From the NCBI RefSeq assembly GCF_028769735.1, contig NC_088172.1, positions 66,922,631 through 66,986,630 of the forward strand: 64,000 nt of DNA. Direction: 5' to 3'. The notes under the pieces were generated by a model, which was not told where the DNA came from, made no database searches, and saw only the letters and a list, made by a program, of their open reading frames with translations. The number at the start of each line of letters is the position of its first letter. Within the stretch, counting starts at the first letter, position 1. The position numbers and the translations under genes are program-made. The DNA comes from Zonotrichia leucophrys gambelii. Its lineage: Eukaryota > Chordata > Aves > Passeriformes > Passerellidae. Below are positions 1 to 13,300 of this stretch, piece by piece.

Positions 1-3000
1 CTTTTTGTACAGTATATATTACAGCAGCTTTTAATGTGTTTTGCCTTATTTCTTTTTTAAGAAAGCTAAGGGTTGTGAGTCACCCTTCCTATAAAGGAAG
101 CTGTTACAACAGAATTAAACTGCATTAAGTAATGTTTTGGTTATGCCAGTGAGCCACCTCTGAGTGTCTGTCATCTGAAAACTGTTTCTGAAAGGCTGCC
201 TGACATGCTGCAGGTCTTGAAGGCTGCTCTGAGCACTGCACAGCTGAATCGGCAGGGCATAGTGAGGGAGGTGTTATTTATTTATTTATGATTTCAGTTA
301 AAGGCTTTGAAATGCGTGCTCCCTTCATCTCTTTCAAGTCAGTTTGGGAAGCTCTGTGGAAAGGGCAGTGTAGCAGTAGAAGGAGGGCTGACTTCTGTTC
401 CTAAAATGAAAGCTAGAGCTAGGGGATGCTTGTTGAATCCCAGCTTCCCAACTGCAGTACTCCTGACTGCACCTGACACAGCAGGGCTCTGAGGTGAGGT
501 CTGCTTGGTGCTGTCCTGCAGCAGCACTGTAGGGAAGGTGTTTGCAGAGGTGGAGAGGATGGGTTTTCTCCAGAGGGAAGTTTTCCCAGGGCAGCATCCT
601 TTGGGCTGCCCTGCCTGTCAGAAGGAGCCTTGGTCTCTTGGCCCCGTGGTGGCCAAGCAAGGGCAGGGCCCCATCCCAGCAGGGCTGTGTGCTGGGTGCC
701 TTGATAGCACCCAGGTGGTTTTGGGAGTTCCTTCTCCAACAACTGTCCAGGATCTCCACAGAGGCCTAAAGTGGTCTCCTGTACTGTTAGCAGCCAAACA
801 CTAGAGGAAAATTACAAACCTGAATGCCTAAGCCAGGTATGTATAATGCTGTTAACTTTTAGGAGAAAACAGAAGCATTACTCATTTCTTTGAAATTTGT
901 AAGGCTGTAGATTAGATGCACAGGGCACATCTGACCCAAAGGATAGAGCCGGAACATCTGTCAAGGTCGGGGATTTTTGGTGTGTGTCTGCATTTATTTC
1001 TATAGTTGATTGTTTTATTCTCTTGAATTTCCTGCTGTTGGTTTTTCCTAGCCTGGCATAAGGTTTTATCACACTTCAGGGAGGGGAAGGCAGCCCTGAA
1101 GCTCCAGAGTATGCATCTGGTTTCACAGAGAGATTTCCTCTGGAAATGGTGGATGAGAAGCAATCTGACTGCAGGTATTAATGTGTTTCTGTGGGTGACA
1201 GCCTTGTTGAGTGAAAGGGAGATTAACTTAGCTCAGAAATCTAAGTAGTATTTGTCAGCTTGCAGTCTGTAGTTTTGAATGGTATTTTTCAGTTTGCACT
1301 GTGTAATTTGTTTACTTCTGTAGACAGACAAGATAAGTGATCAAATGTTACAAACATCTGATTCCAGTATCCAACAAATATTTAAGCAGTAAAGCACAAT
1401 ACTAAATAAATATGACTTGATATCCTGGCTTGATGCATATCTTGTACAACATTGTTGTGGAGGTAAAGGTGAAAGAAAAGGTATAAGAAGGTGACAGCCT
1501 TTCCCTGAGTACTTACTGGTTTGAATTGTGCTTAGGGCTGCATGAAGAGTTTTGCTATTTGATAGCTCAGTGTTGGTAGCTATGGCGAGGAGTTCAGCAT
1601 TGTTCAGATTAATAGTATGGGAATGGTTGCAAAACCTCTGCCACAAATATCTCATTTCTGAGCTACATATTTAACCCTGCCTTTTGACTAGTAGAGGGCA
1701 GTAACTGCATCTGGCAGGTTGTTTCTTAATGGCCTCAACTTGACCAAGGATCAAATCCAAGCATGCCTGTGAAAAACCAAATCTACTGCTGTAATGGGAA
1801 CCTCTGATCTTCTTGTACCTCTGTTCTGCAGAATGTATGCCCTCATCTGTATGGCTTTGTGCTGGCTGAAATGATAACAGTGAGATCCTGTCTGTGTGAG
1901 GATGGTTTGTCTGTGTCCCTTTGTCTTACCATAACATGGTAAGCTGGTCATCCTGCTGCAGGTCAGGATGCTGAGGATGGAGAGGAAAGCACTGTGGGTG
2001 TGTGGGAATTTAATTATAAACTGCTGTACATATTTCATATTGTAAGAGGGCAGAGGACAATGACTGTGTTTTACTTGTATTTCCTTGCAGCCAACTAGTC
2101 GTGTGGTATATGTTTTTATATGCTGCTTTTATGTGTTCTACTTTTTTTTAAGGCATGATGGAGGCTGACTTGTAGCACATCTAATGGATGTTCTACACGT
2201 CCTTTTAAGTGTCTATTGCACATTTTTCTGTGGTCTTGTGAGGCCTCAGAACTCTCTTCTGTGTTCTTATTTACTTTAGCTCATTGCTGTCAGCAGTGGG
2301 AGTGGGCAACCTGTGGACAACAGGATAACACATATATGTGCATAATGTTTTTTATTTCAGCATTAGAACTGTTTTGAGCAAGTTTGATCTCTTTTACTAG
2401 TAGTCTATCTCAGTAAAGTAGCTCAAGATACTGCAGTGTATAATGTGTCAGGTAACAGCATGGTGGCCACTGAGTACGTGCTGTGGCGTGCACAATGATG
2501 ACACCAAAGTTGTGCTAATGACACCATTACCACTGCCTCCTCCACTGTCATTGATGTTCCATCCTTTGTTGGAGGAAGGCTTCATTCTCTGTAGAAGAGA
2601 GGGAAGGGGTGAGCAGTAGATGGGTGTTGCAGTGTCAGTGGCAGCACAGGGAGGATGAGTGAGGATTTGATGTCAGTGCCCCAGCAGCGACTGGTGGGTG
2701 CAGCCTCTGGGCTTTGAGCCATGGCAGCTCTCTTCTGCTCCTCCCTTGCTTCCTATCCATGCCATGCTGGCATGTGAGGTGAGGAGCATCCTCCTGGATC
2801 CCTGCCTCAGCAAGCCATTGCTCAGCTCCAGAAGTAAGCAGTTAAGTTCTTGTGTTGCCTTGAGTTTGCTCCTGTAATCTGGCTTCCATGATTCATACTC
2901 CTGCTTGCCAACTGGAGTGAGCGTAAGGCTTAATTAAATGTGTAAAACATTTTGAACTTAGTGAGTCATTTTCCTGAAATATGCTGCATGTAGTTGGCAG

Positions 3001-3221
3001 ACTTGCCCACCTTTTTGGTTCTCAGAGCCAGCTTTGAATAAAGAATTGACTTTGAGCAGGTGAGGTATTTGGTGTGCATACTGTCAGCTTTGAAGCATCA
3101 GTGTAAAAAGAATATTTAATAATTTAAAAATGCTCAAGATGAACAGGTGTACACTTAGTGGGCAAATGAAGAACATGGTTTTTTTTTGTTTGCTTTGTGT
3201 TATAAAATCTGAAAACCCCAG
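1..3221. other. non-coding stretch, no gene recognised
   Basis: Unique, mostly AT-rich sequence. A short TTTA microsatellite lies at 274-289. Positions about 490-780 are clearly richer in G and C than their surroundings and hold overlapping open frames on both strands, but none resembles a known protein and both-strand openness is expected where stop codons are scarce. A good pyrimidine-rich acceptor ends at 3030 and a GCAG|GTGAGG donor follows at about 3060, but the segment between is only about 34 bases. I see no repeat family or RNA gene here. Confidence 0.6.
274..289. repeat. TTTA tetranucleotide microsatellite
   Basis: About four tandem copies of TTTA, read directly from the sequence. 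This is ordinary simple repeat in AT-rich DNA. Confidence 0.85.
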
Positions 3222-3351
3222 AGGCTTTGATGTCTGGGTTATACAATCCTATTGATGAAGAAGCTAGGCTGAATCCAGCTCTTGTCCCTAGAGCCCTCCA
3301 GGTTTCTGGATTTGAAACAGGAATTGAGAAACTGATCTTCCTTCCAGACAG
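3222..3351 (+). other. unproven candidate coding exon
   Basis: A 130-bp segment lies between an acceptor (T-rich tract at about 3179-3200, then CCCCAG ending at 3221) and a strong donor (ACAG|GTAAGC at 3351/3352). The frame whose first full codon is GCT at 3224 is open throughout for 42 codons and reads like ordinary protein, for example SGLYNPIDEEARLNPALVPR near the start; the other two frames contain stops. The minus strand is also open across this stretch, which weakens the case. I do not recognise the protein. A chance open frame of this size between random splice-like sites is quite possible in 64 kb. Confidence 0.2.
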
Positions 3352-3679
3352 GTAAGCAGTAGTTCTCATGCACGTTAGAAGATCAGCCAGGAGTCTCTGA
3401 CATTGTTATACCTGGATCCTCATTTTGACTTCTCTAACTCTTTGGTTTTGCAGTAAGCTCATTTGTAAAAGTATCTTTGTGAATATTTTCAGATGTAACT
3501 GGCAAGGAATAAAAAACTTTCTGGAACGTCTGAACTGGGAGAAAAGAGATTTTAAGTTCAGCTTCTGCATGGAATAACTGTTTATCTCTTTACATGATGA
3601 GTCACTGTTGTGACTGATGAGATCAGTACAAAATTATCCTTCTTTAGTCTCATTATTACAGTGTTTGCCCAGTCCTACC

Positions 3680-3693
3680 TTTTTTTTTTTTTT
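3680..3693. repeat. poly-T tract
   Basis: Fourteen consecutive T residues, read directly. No adjoining retroposed body is recognised. Confidence 0.9.
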
Positions 3694-4210
3694 AAACTAT
3701 TCTTCTAAGTTGCTCTATCAGCTTTGGGAGAAAATTTGACCAAGCTTCTTTGAAAAGCCTGTAATATGCATTTACTTCTAAATCTTATAGACTGGAACAT
3801 ACTGGGAGGACCTAAGTTTTTCATATTTAACTTTTCTAATAGTATAGATGCTAATTAACAGTACACTGGGCTCTGAATGCAGGTTGAGCGGTTTGGTATG
3901 GCAACTCATTGCTTCTCTTGCCCATGAAACACTTTATCTTTAAACCAGAGCTCACTTTTGGCAATACCTAGAGCTATGGGAAGTTCTTGCTGCAGGTTTG
4001 AAGTGATGGTTTCATCAGTTTGCCAGGTTTGGTGCTGTGACTGTGGTGGTTCTGGGAAGGTACTGTAAGGGCATTGGCACAGCATATTCTAACCTGACTC
4101 TTAACTCCCACCCACTGTGCCTGGAGTTGGAGATCTCCTGGCTATTGCAGAATGAGTTGAAGCAAGCTTAAATGTTGTGTTTATGCTATTTTGTGTGCGG
4201 TTTATGATTA

Positions 4211-4280
4211 TGTGGGGTTTTTTTTTATTTTTATTTTTGGGAGGTGTGTGTAGTTTTGGGTTTTTTTGTAGGGGGACAGG
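4211..4280. repeat. T/G-rich low-complexity patch
   Basis: About 70 bases made almost only of T and G, with several runs of T separated by runs of G. There is no regular unit, so this is low complexity rather than a microsatellite. Confidence 0.75.
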
Positions 4281-7200
4281 TTTGACATTTTGTGGTTTTT
4301 AAAGTAGTCTGTATCTGGTACCTGTTCTCTAAGTACTACTACCAGTCTGCCTTCAAGGTATTACAACTCTTTCATTGTATATCTAAGTGTCTTGGTGGCT
4401 TTTAAAAGCACATTGCAAGCATAGTTACAGGCAACAAGTGGCAAAACAGCTGTTACCATCTGGTTGGTGGCTTAAACAACTGTGACTGTCAGAGACCACT
4501 TTGTGAGCCTTCTTTTCCTCTGGCTTTTCTTATGACTCAGTTGTAAATGCTGGGTACAGGTGCTTCTGGAAGCTGCTTTTTTGCTGTAGATATTAAAAGA
4601 GAAAGCTTCTCAATCTACAGGGCCTCCTCTTGAATTTGATAGCTGGTGCCTGGCATAGTGTTCCCTACACTTGCTGAAAGTCTTGGACTTCAGTTTGACT
4701 GCTAGAAGCCAGCTATACACTTACTTACATGTCTCTGACCAGCAAGAAGAGCATGTGTGCAGACCAAATGCTTCCAATGTACTTGTGAGGCTGATTTTAG
4801 CAGAGAATTTTCCCCTTGAGAAGTCATACAGATTCTCAGCTGTACAGCTTGACTGACGTGAGGCCCTGGGAGACAAGTGGATCATTAAAAGACTGTTTTG
4901 CCAAGCTTGTTCCTTTTGCCTGTTTTTTTTATTCTTTAACTAATATGGATGGACCTTGCTTGAAGCATTGGAAGAGCTGCTTTTTATGAGATGAAGCAGC
5001 TCTGGGTTCCTGGCTGACAGCTGGGGGAAGCATTTAATGGCACAGTAAGTGCTGTATGAGGCAGATGCTGACAGCATGAGAAGCAGAATAAGTCTCTAGC
5101 TGTCTGGAAATAATGGCTTGTGCAATTCTGAACAGGAAATCTAACTTGGATTAGGGTGTTTCTTTCATAATAATAAAAAACTCTGGAGGATGGGGGAGCA
5201 CCTGCAAATCCTCTTCAGCAAAGAATACAAGTGCTGAATGCCTTCCCTGTGGTATCTGCAGGGTGATTACAGTCTGAATCTCTATCTGCAGCTGAGAGGG
5301 AAATTGGACTTTTTATCACAGGGGGTGGAGAAACCCTCTGAGATTTGTGGTATTGATTTTTTTTTTCTTTTGTCAGAGTATCTGGAGATGTATTGGAAAA
5401 ATTGGGGGAGTTCTTCCTGCACTGTTTCTTTCAGCTGTTATTTCTTTGGGAGTTATACTTAGGCATCATGCAATGTCCGGATAGACTGTTGACCACTTGA
5501 ATTTAGGGTCAATAACTTGCTTTGTTAAATCTCTTTCACCTCTCTGTAAAAATAAAAGAAATTTAATATTATGTAGTAGAACTGATAATTTTTTTCTGTT
5601 AGGCTTTCCCCAGATGAATAAGATAAATGGTTTCAGAAAATACAATGATAATTGGAGTTTGACCTCATCTTGTGATTATATAGGTTAAAGATAAGAAATA
5701 CTGGAAGATTAGCTTATTAGGGTTAGGAATGCATAGTGGTTTTTTCACAAGTCTCCTTGCTTATGTTGTCATCAACACCAAACTTCCCTTTAGCGCTGTA
5801 TCTGGCATAGAATCTGTTTCTGGGCCTGAATAGCAGATTTTTCTGATGACTCTCATATCTGAAGATTGTGTGCTGCAGCTTTTTAAGGGAGAGATATTTG
5901 TTCTCTCTATGAGGAAAGGAGACTTGCCTTGGGGCCCAAAATGTGACATGGAAACTTCAAGAATAGCTTTTCCCCCTCCTGTTATTGTCCTTATGAATTA
6001 GGAAAGTCAAGAGTTTGGCAGGCTGCTTATGGGCAGTCAGGTGACTGCTGATCTGAGCACCTGAATCTATCTGCACATTGTGGATGGCAAGTTATTGTGA
6101 TCCAATGATCCATTCAAGACTGAAATGAGTAACATAATGTTTTTTTTTCTGAAACATTTTTTGCTTCATACATAGCAGTATAAATACTAGACTAAATCTG
6201 AGAAATAAAAGCAAAAGATCTTGCTGTGTGACTTTTCCAATTCTCGCAGCAAAGCCAATGTGTAAGAATCAACTTTCTTCACGTTTTGAAGACCTGGAAT
6301 GAGCATAACTCCTTCCCCCTGTGAGCGTCTGGAGGAGACTGACAGCCCTTTGCTGCTTCAGTCTGTGTGGATTAGCAGAAATATCCAGTGATTGAAGATG
6401 GCAACAGCTCTATACAAGGGATTAAATAACTTGGATCATGTGTTGCTGTGTCACAACATGAAATTTCAGAGGCCTATCAGAACTTAGTGTTCTGACAGGT
6501 AGATGTGAATTTTGTTTAAGGAAAGCAGAGATTTGAGGTTTCTGAGTATCATCCTGATGACATGAATTCAGACATACTCAGGTCTGTGACCTTTTTAGCA
6601 TTATGTGGTACTTGGAAACATTCATAGGCAAAAAGGCCAAATGAAGCCAAGTGCCTGCTGGGCACCTCTGTCTGTGGTATAGGACGTGTTGCCTCACCTA
6701 TCTTGTGCCTTATTAGTCACAAACATCTTAAGTAACTGGGCGGTGGGTTTGGGGCTTTTTTTTTGTGGGGTGAGGTAGAAATGACTCAGGTACACTGTGT
6801 GCACTTTGTCTTTTATCTGAATACATCATATTCTTGTAAAAGTGCACGCGGAAATAATTTCAGATAACATGATGTGCATTTCCTACCAGCTGCTGCTCTG
6901 CAGCTGGTTGTGATATTTCTGCAGCTGTGGGACAGAAAAGTTCAGTCTCAGGAGTAGATGACAGCATGAGCTTTAGCTAATGAGTGTGTACTCTGTGTGG
7001 AGACCCTAACCCACACTACTTAGGATGTATTGCAGCATTTTCTTGAACTAGCTTGACTAGCTAGAAGCTGGCAAATGAACTGCAATCCCATCTCCTAAGT
7101 GGGCTGGGGACATGTTTGCATGACATGACAAGACCATCCCAGCTTTACAAGAACACATTTTAAAGACAAAGCATGTAGTTTGTTAATGTTTGTCTGTGAG

Positions 7201-10200
7201 AACAGAAAGCTGATTTTATTCTTGTTCTCTGACCACTATGCACGCTTGGCCCTTGGTAATCTCGAAGGAAAATGCAGTGCTTTGGGAATACCTGTTCCCT
7301 GTATCCCTGCATGCCGACCATGCTGGGGCAGGACTGACACCTAGTGTGGGCTGGGTAGAACTGAACATTCAGCTCACGAAGCTACTGCAAAGCTCAATGA
7401 AATTTACTGTAAGCTTTGGATGTCACAAAGCTTTTGATATGTAAGTTATGAGTTTGGACATCTGACAGCTCATCTTTCCAGCTGCCAAAAGAGATGCTGC
7501 TGTAGTGAGAGGAACCATGGCAGCTGGAAGGTGTGGTCCCTTTTTCACCTGACTTCCTTTCTCAGCTGGCTGATTTTAGGCCATCAGACACATTTCTGCA
7601 TTATGTAAGACAGTAATTCACTATATTTTCTACAGATGGAACTGCCTCAGTCATGTTACTATCATACTTTAGGCATTGAAAATTGTGCTTATACTGCTGG
7701 TATTAATGCAATACTGTGCCTCTTAACGAGTGGTAACTCTTGAGTGTCTTACCCTCCTGAAGAAAAGAGAACAGGTCTTGGGAGGTTGAAACAAATCCAG
7801 AAAGCAGGGTGAAATTTAACCAGTTATGTATTTCTAGGCTTGAACTTAAGCTACTCCAAAGCTTCCAGATATTTTTTTCATATATATGTTTTGAACTGCT
7901 GTCATGTGTCTTGTATCTCTACACCATAATAAACTGGATGTAGTGTAACTCTTGCAGATAACACTGTTTTGTCGTAGAAAACAACTATTATAGGTGTAAT
8001 TATTTATTTTTTTGTAGCAAGACTTTAATTCTGAGTTAACACACTGCAACCAAGTATTCAAAGAAACAGATATCCCTTACTCCAGATGCTGCCTCTGAAA
8101 CATGCCCTGGCTTATAATTATCTAATTTCTGCCACAGAGTCTGAGTCAAATCTGACTTTGGGCTGACTCCTTTGAGCTTGTAGTTTATCCATTTTTCCTG
8201 GTTAGTGCCTGCTTCCAAGCCAAATGATTTATCAATGAGGATTCTAGCCTGTTTCCCTCCTGCTCTTGCTTTGAACAATGAGTAAGACTAATTCTGTTTC
8301 TTCAATCATACCCTGCTATTTCAATGGAAGGCTCAAGGGGAGTGCAGCTTGTTTCTTAACCAAATAAGAAACTACACTTTGGACTCCAATGTTTGGAACA
8401 CCATCACAGCAATGCTGCAGTCCACAGTAACTGTGGTGCAGCACAGGGATCTGACAGGGAGGCAGGCACTGGGCAGCCTGAGTATGGCTGCAGTTTACTT
8501 TGACAGGGTTGGTATGCAGTTTGTGATGCTGTGACTGGCAGACATCTGTTAGTCCCAGTGTAATAGACCTCAGTTCAGGTCAATGGAAATCTGACCTGAA
8601 AGCAGGAATTTTGATATTTATGGAATATGCATTCATTTTAAATCTTTAAATTTCTTAGTCTTGGCAATTACATCTTTTAGTTCTGCTTGTGGGATCTATA
8701 GCACCTTATTTTAAGGAGCAGCAGCAGTACTACAATGGGTAGCTTTTTATGACATTCTGAGCATGTTTGCTTCCATAAGATGGATGCCTTAGGAAGAAAT
8801 GTACTAGGAAGGGGGGACTGACCACCTCATCTTGTGCTTGGCTTCCTCTGCCAACCAGCCACCTCAAATGCCACTATGGTGCAGCAAGAGCCTTGCTTTG
8901 CACTGCAAGCCATAAGCTATAACCAGCCCAAGGGAATTATTCTAGGGTAATGAGGAAGCTTTGTGAAGCCTGCAGTAACTTCATCCAACAGCAGAGGTCT
9001 GTCTTGTTTGGGAAAAGGGTTTTCATCACTTAAGAAGGAATCATTGTATGAGAATTTGGGTGGATTTTCACTCGTTTTTAGAGTGAAGTTTTCTTTTTGT
9101 CTCTTTGAATACCAATTTAAAGTTATTTTAATGATAAGAACTGACCCAAAAGTGCAGCGTGCACCTAAGTGAAGCGCATGTGCAGTAGCTGGGAAACTCT
9201 GGCAATCACTGAGCTGATGTGAGAAAAGCTGTAACTGCAATCTGTAGCGTGTGTCCCCTTCCCAGACCCAGCACTGACAGCAGAGATGCAGACTGCTGGC
9301 GGATTTTTGGGAGTGTGGGAAGTGACATTTAGAGGTTGGGAAGTCAGCTTGTCCTTCTCTTGCAATTTCAAGTTATAACTGAATCTCTTTCTAGAAAATT
9401 TGCTTTAGCAAAACCCCAGATATTTGGCTTCTGATAGGCACAAGTGGATGAAAGTTCATGGCTAATGTTAGACAGGAATTGCTAGAGCAGATGAATGTAG
9501 GGGGTTTTTTTTCTTCTAATGTTAACTCACAAAACTACCAAGCTGCTGCCAGAATTTGTCTTTCAACATCGATCACCTCCAAGTATTCTCCATATCCAAT
9601 TATCTGTTCTATCTGTGAATGGAGGGATTCTGTTCAGTCTAGAAATGGTTTCACAAGGCTCTAAAAGCACAGGTCTCTAGAATGGGTTTTCTGTTACTTA
9701 ACTCAAACCATCTCTAGTTCATTATCTATTAAGGCATGCAATATTTTCTTCAGCCATTTGCTCGCATTGTTCTGGATATTTTCCTTTATGTTGTGGTGCT
9801 GTTTTCATCGAGCTATTGGAAGCTTATGTTTGATTTTGCTAAAGCTGAATGACTTCAGCCCAAACACATAATTTGCCGTTTATGAGTCAGAACTAAGATA
9901 ATTTCTGCAAATCATCCTGTAAAGCATTCTACAGCTTGGCTAACTGCACAACCTGCAGATGGTCCTCTTGTTCCCTCTGTCCAAACTTAATGCAAGTTTG
10001 CTGTTAACCAATATAAATTTCAAAGTCCTGTTTCCATATTCCTTTGTAATTTTGTAGATAAGAATTTGAGAGGCAGCTGAACTGCTCTCTTGCATTACAC
10101 ACCAAATTTGTAAAGTCTTAATGGTAGTTCTTTGCGTACTTATTCATATAGAAATTTTGAAAGGTAAACACAGTAGTGTAAAATACTGCATAAACTCAAT

Positions 10201-10326
10201 TACAAAATACATCAAATTTAGTGGAAAGTTATTCAGTTAAAATACAGTCCTGCATTTGCTGATTGTTAACAAAATAGATCTTGCAGTTGCCTAAATCAAG
10301 CTGCAGCTTTTGTTGCTCTTTTCTGG

Positions 10327-10341
10327 TTTTTTTTTTTTTTT
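10327..10341. repeat. poly-T tract
   Basis: Fifteen consecutive T residues. It could be the tail of a decayed minus-strand retroposon, but no such body is recognisable next to it. Confidence 0.9.
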
Positions 10342-13300
10342 GCTTTAACTGAATGCTGTAAATATAAGTTCAGCATTGCTGCTGTACTAACAGTTTTGCT
10401 GTCTCATTGCTTTTAAAATTCTGGATCCTCTGCATCACCTGAAAGATAAAACTCCTGTGAGAAGCTCTACATTTTCCAAGCATTAATCCTCTAGGACATT
10501 GTTTTGAGTGGACTTTATTTGGCAGAGTTTGTTTTACAATAGGTTATGATCAGTTGCAGAAATTACTGGAATTATGACAAAGAGTGTTATTGTGCTGCCA
10601 TACATGAGATAAGATAATAAAGTCAGTGACAAGATGGATTTTCTTAAATCCATGAGCAAAGAACTTTTATGTTGTCATTGTGATATTATATTCTACATTC
10701 AAGTTTTTGGTACATCCACATAATGTCTTTAATAGAAGAATAATAGCATCTTTAATCAGATGGAAAAGCATTGAAGGTGAAGAGAAAATGCCTTTTTTTT
10801 TCCTTAAAGTCAGTAGTGTAGCTATTTCTAGAAATCTCTTTCAAATGCTAGCAGTATGCAGGGATGGCATTGTTGTGCCAAGTACTGTGCCACTGTGGGA
10901 GATGCAGAACACAGGCTTTGGAGCATCAATTCTCTTTCTGTTTGTGGAGCACTGGGGGGGTGCTGTGGGCAGGAGGAGGTGAATAGGCAGTACCAGCAGA
11001 GCTGTGCCACTGTGCTGATTTTTCTCAGTTGGAACCCTCTCTTCAGTTCCAGTCATTTCACCTTTGAAAAAGTATAGAGAAACATGGTTATTGAGACCAA
11101 AAAGTTGGTGGAAAATTATTAGAGCAGGGGAGAGAAAGGTATATGAGGAGATGGGAAGAATATTAAATCACTTTTAATTAAATGTGAAACAGATAGAAGA
11201 TGGTTCTTTTGGTTTGTGTGTTTTCACTTTTGTGTGGGGAAGTGAAGATCAATTAATGTAAGAAATTGCAGCTTTTTTCTTCCTTATATGTATGTCTAAA
11301 ATGTGCAAGAATCACAAATGAAATTAAAATGCAGGTAGATTCAATTGAATACTAATAAATGAAGGTAATAGGATTAAGTTTGCATTTTATCCTAAAGAAA
11401 AAAATGTGATGTATTTTCAGTTGTGGGCTTTTATGCTTTTCTTCAAGGTCTCTGGTTTAAATCATGTATTGCTTCTATTTTTATATCCTTTATAGCTATG
11501 AACAAGGCATAAGAGTCACCAAGACAATAAATATTTTTGTAACTTTGGAAGTGTATGCTTTTAGATGCTCTATAAACTCAGGACATTTAAAATGTCAAAA
11601 AAACCTGTCCAAGAGACACACTTGTTAGTCAGAGCACTCTAATCATAGGCAGAGATCTTAGTCTGAGCCTGAGGCAGTCACTTTGAGAAATAGGCTTTGC
11701 TGGTTCACCATGCTAAGGAATTGCCCTCAATGTGAGTTAATCTTTACAGTGATTATTGTATTGTAATAAGAACAATTTACGGTATGAAAGCTTTTCCATT
11801 TTCACATCAACTTAACTACACAGGTTATTCACTTGAATTTACTCTGTCTATTGGAAAGGTCAGGTGAAGATATGAATCTATTTCCAAAACAACTTGCTAA
11901 CATGCCATATTTCTAGTATATATCTAAATTACACATCTACCATAAGGATATGAAAAACCAATAGAAACTCTAGGCAATTTTAGGTTGCAGCCATAGATGA
12001 ATCATCAGTTATTCCTCCTGCAGCCATCTTGCCTTTTTTTTTCTTTTTGTCCAGTGACTTTGTGTTTATGAAGACTTTTTGAGTGCTTCCTCTTTTTCCC
12101 TCCTGCTTTGCTGTGCTTGTCCCCTTGGGATGCTGTAAAATGTATTGGGTTGGTGTAAAATGTATGCCTATAACTTGAATCTGGAAGTAGAGTGTGTCTG
12201 CTTCCCAAGAAGCACTGTCTCTCCCTAGAATCCTGGATCCATGTACCTGTGTCTGCATGTAAGAGGTCAGAACCATCATACTGGTGGGAAGGTAATTATT
12301 TGACCTTGTACTTCATGAGTTTCTTTTTGCCCAGGTGCTTCTGACTTAAGTTCTCACTTGGAGTTTTGGAATGATTGTATTTTTATTAAAATGAAGTAAA
12401 TGAAAAAGGTGCTGAATCCTACACCTAAGTGAAAGAAATGGAAATACCCAAAGTCCAACTTATTTTGCAAATTATGTTCTCTTTTCCCAAGCAATCCTAG
12501 CAGTGGGCTGCCACAATGAAAGCAGCGGCTCAAAAGTAAACTATATGCTGCTGAAAGTGGAAGTCCAAAACACTCAGTCCTTGCTCACAAATTTTAGAGC
12601 AATTTCCCTCTGTGATCAGAGCTTGAGCATACAGTGTTATGTCTCCTTTGACATGCTACTTGTTGGCACGTTGTCCTGTTCATCATGATGGCAGTGGTTC
12701 CTCTTTGTCTGCTGAAAATGCCAGATTTAACATTTTTGTTGCTGGAAGGTTAGCTCTGTACATAAGATTGTGATGGAAATTAACTATCAGGGTTCCCCAA
12801 ATTGGAATTTAAGTGTCATCTGTAGACAGAAATAATGCTTTAAATTGCTCTAGGTTGCTGAATTACAGTCTCCATTGTTTGTCAAAGAAACCTCTGCCTA
12901 GAGAGAGATTATATCATACTGAATAGTGATCCTAAACTTAAAAAGAGAGGGAAAAGACAAAGGTAGGAGTCAAAATAAACCCCCAACCACCCCCACCAAA
13001 CATACCAAAAACCTGCTTGTCAAGAGATCATTGAGTCCTTTGCATGTTCCCAGTGCTCAGAGCGATTCTGCTAACTAGTCTGTGGTGCTTATCTCGTGGA
13101 TATGGTGCATCACAGGCTTGATAAAGAGTAACTGCAGAACCACACAGTGTGTGATACTGCAGAGCTGGGTCATCAGGAGAGCAGAGCTCATCAAGGGTAC
13201 ATCTGAGCTTTAAATGTGGCAGAGCTCAGCCATCTGCATGCAGCCCCCTCTGGAATGTGCAGCTGCTTGTTTTGCTGCCTGAGCGGCAACTGGACCTTTG

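Noticed and set aside
12144..12160. Mariner-like terminal repeat (ATTGGGTTGGTGTAAAA)
   Set aside because: It resembles a mariner end over about 16 bases, but no matching inverted end, transposase or TA-flanked partner was found.
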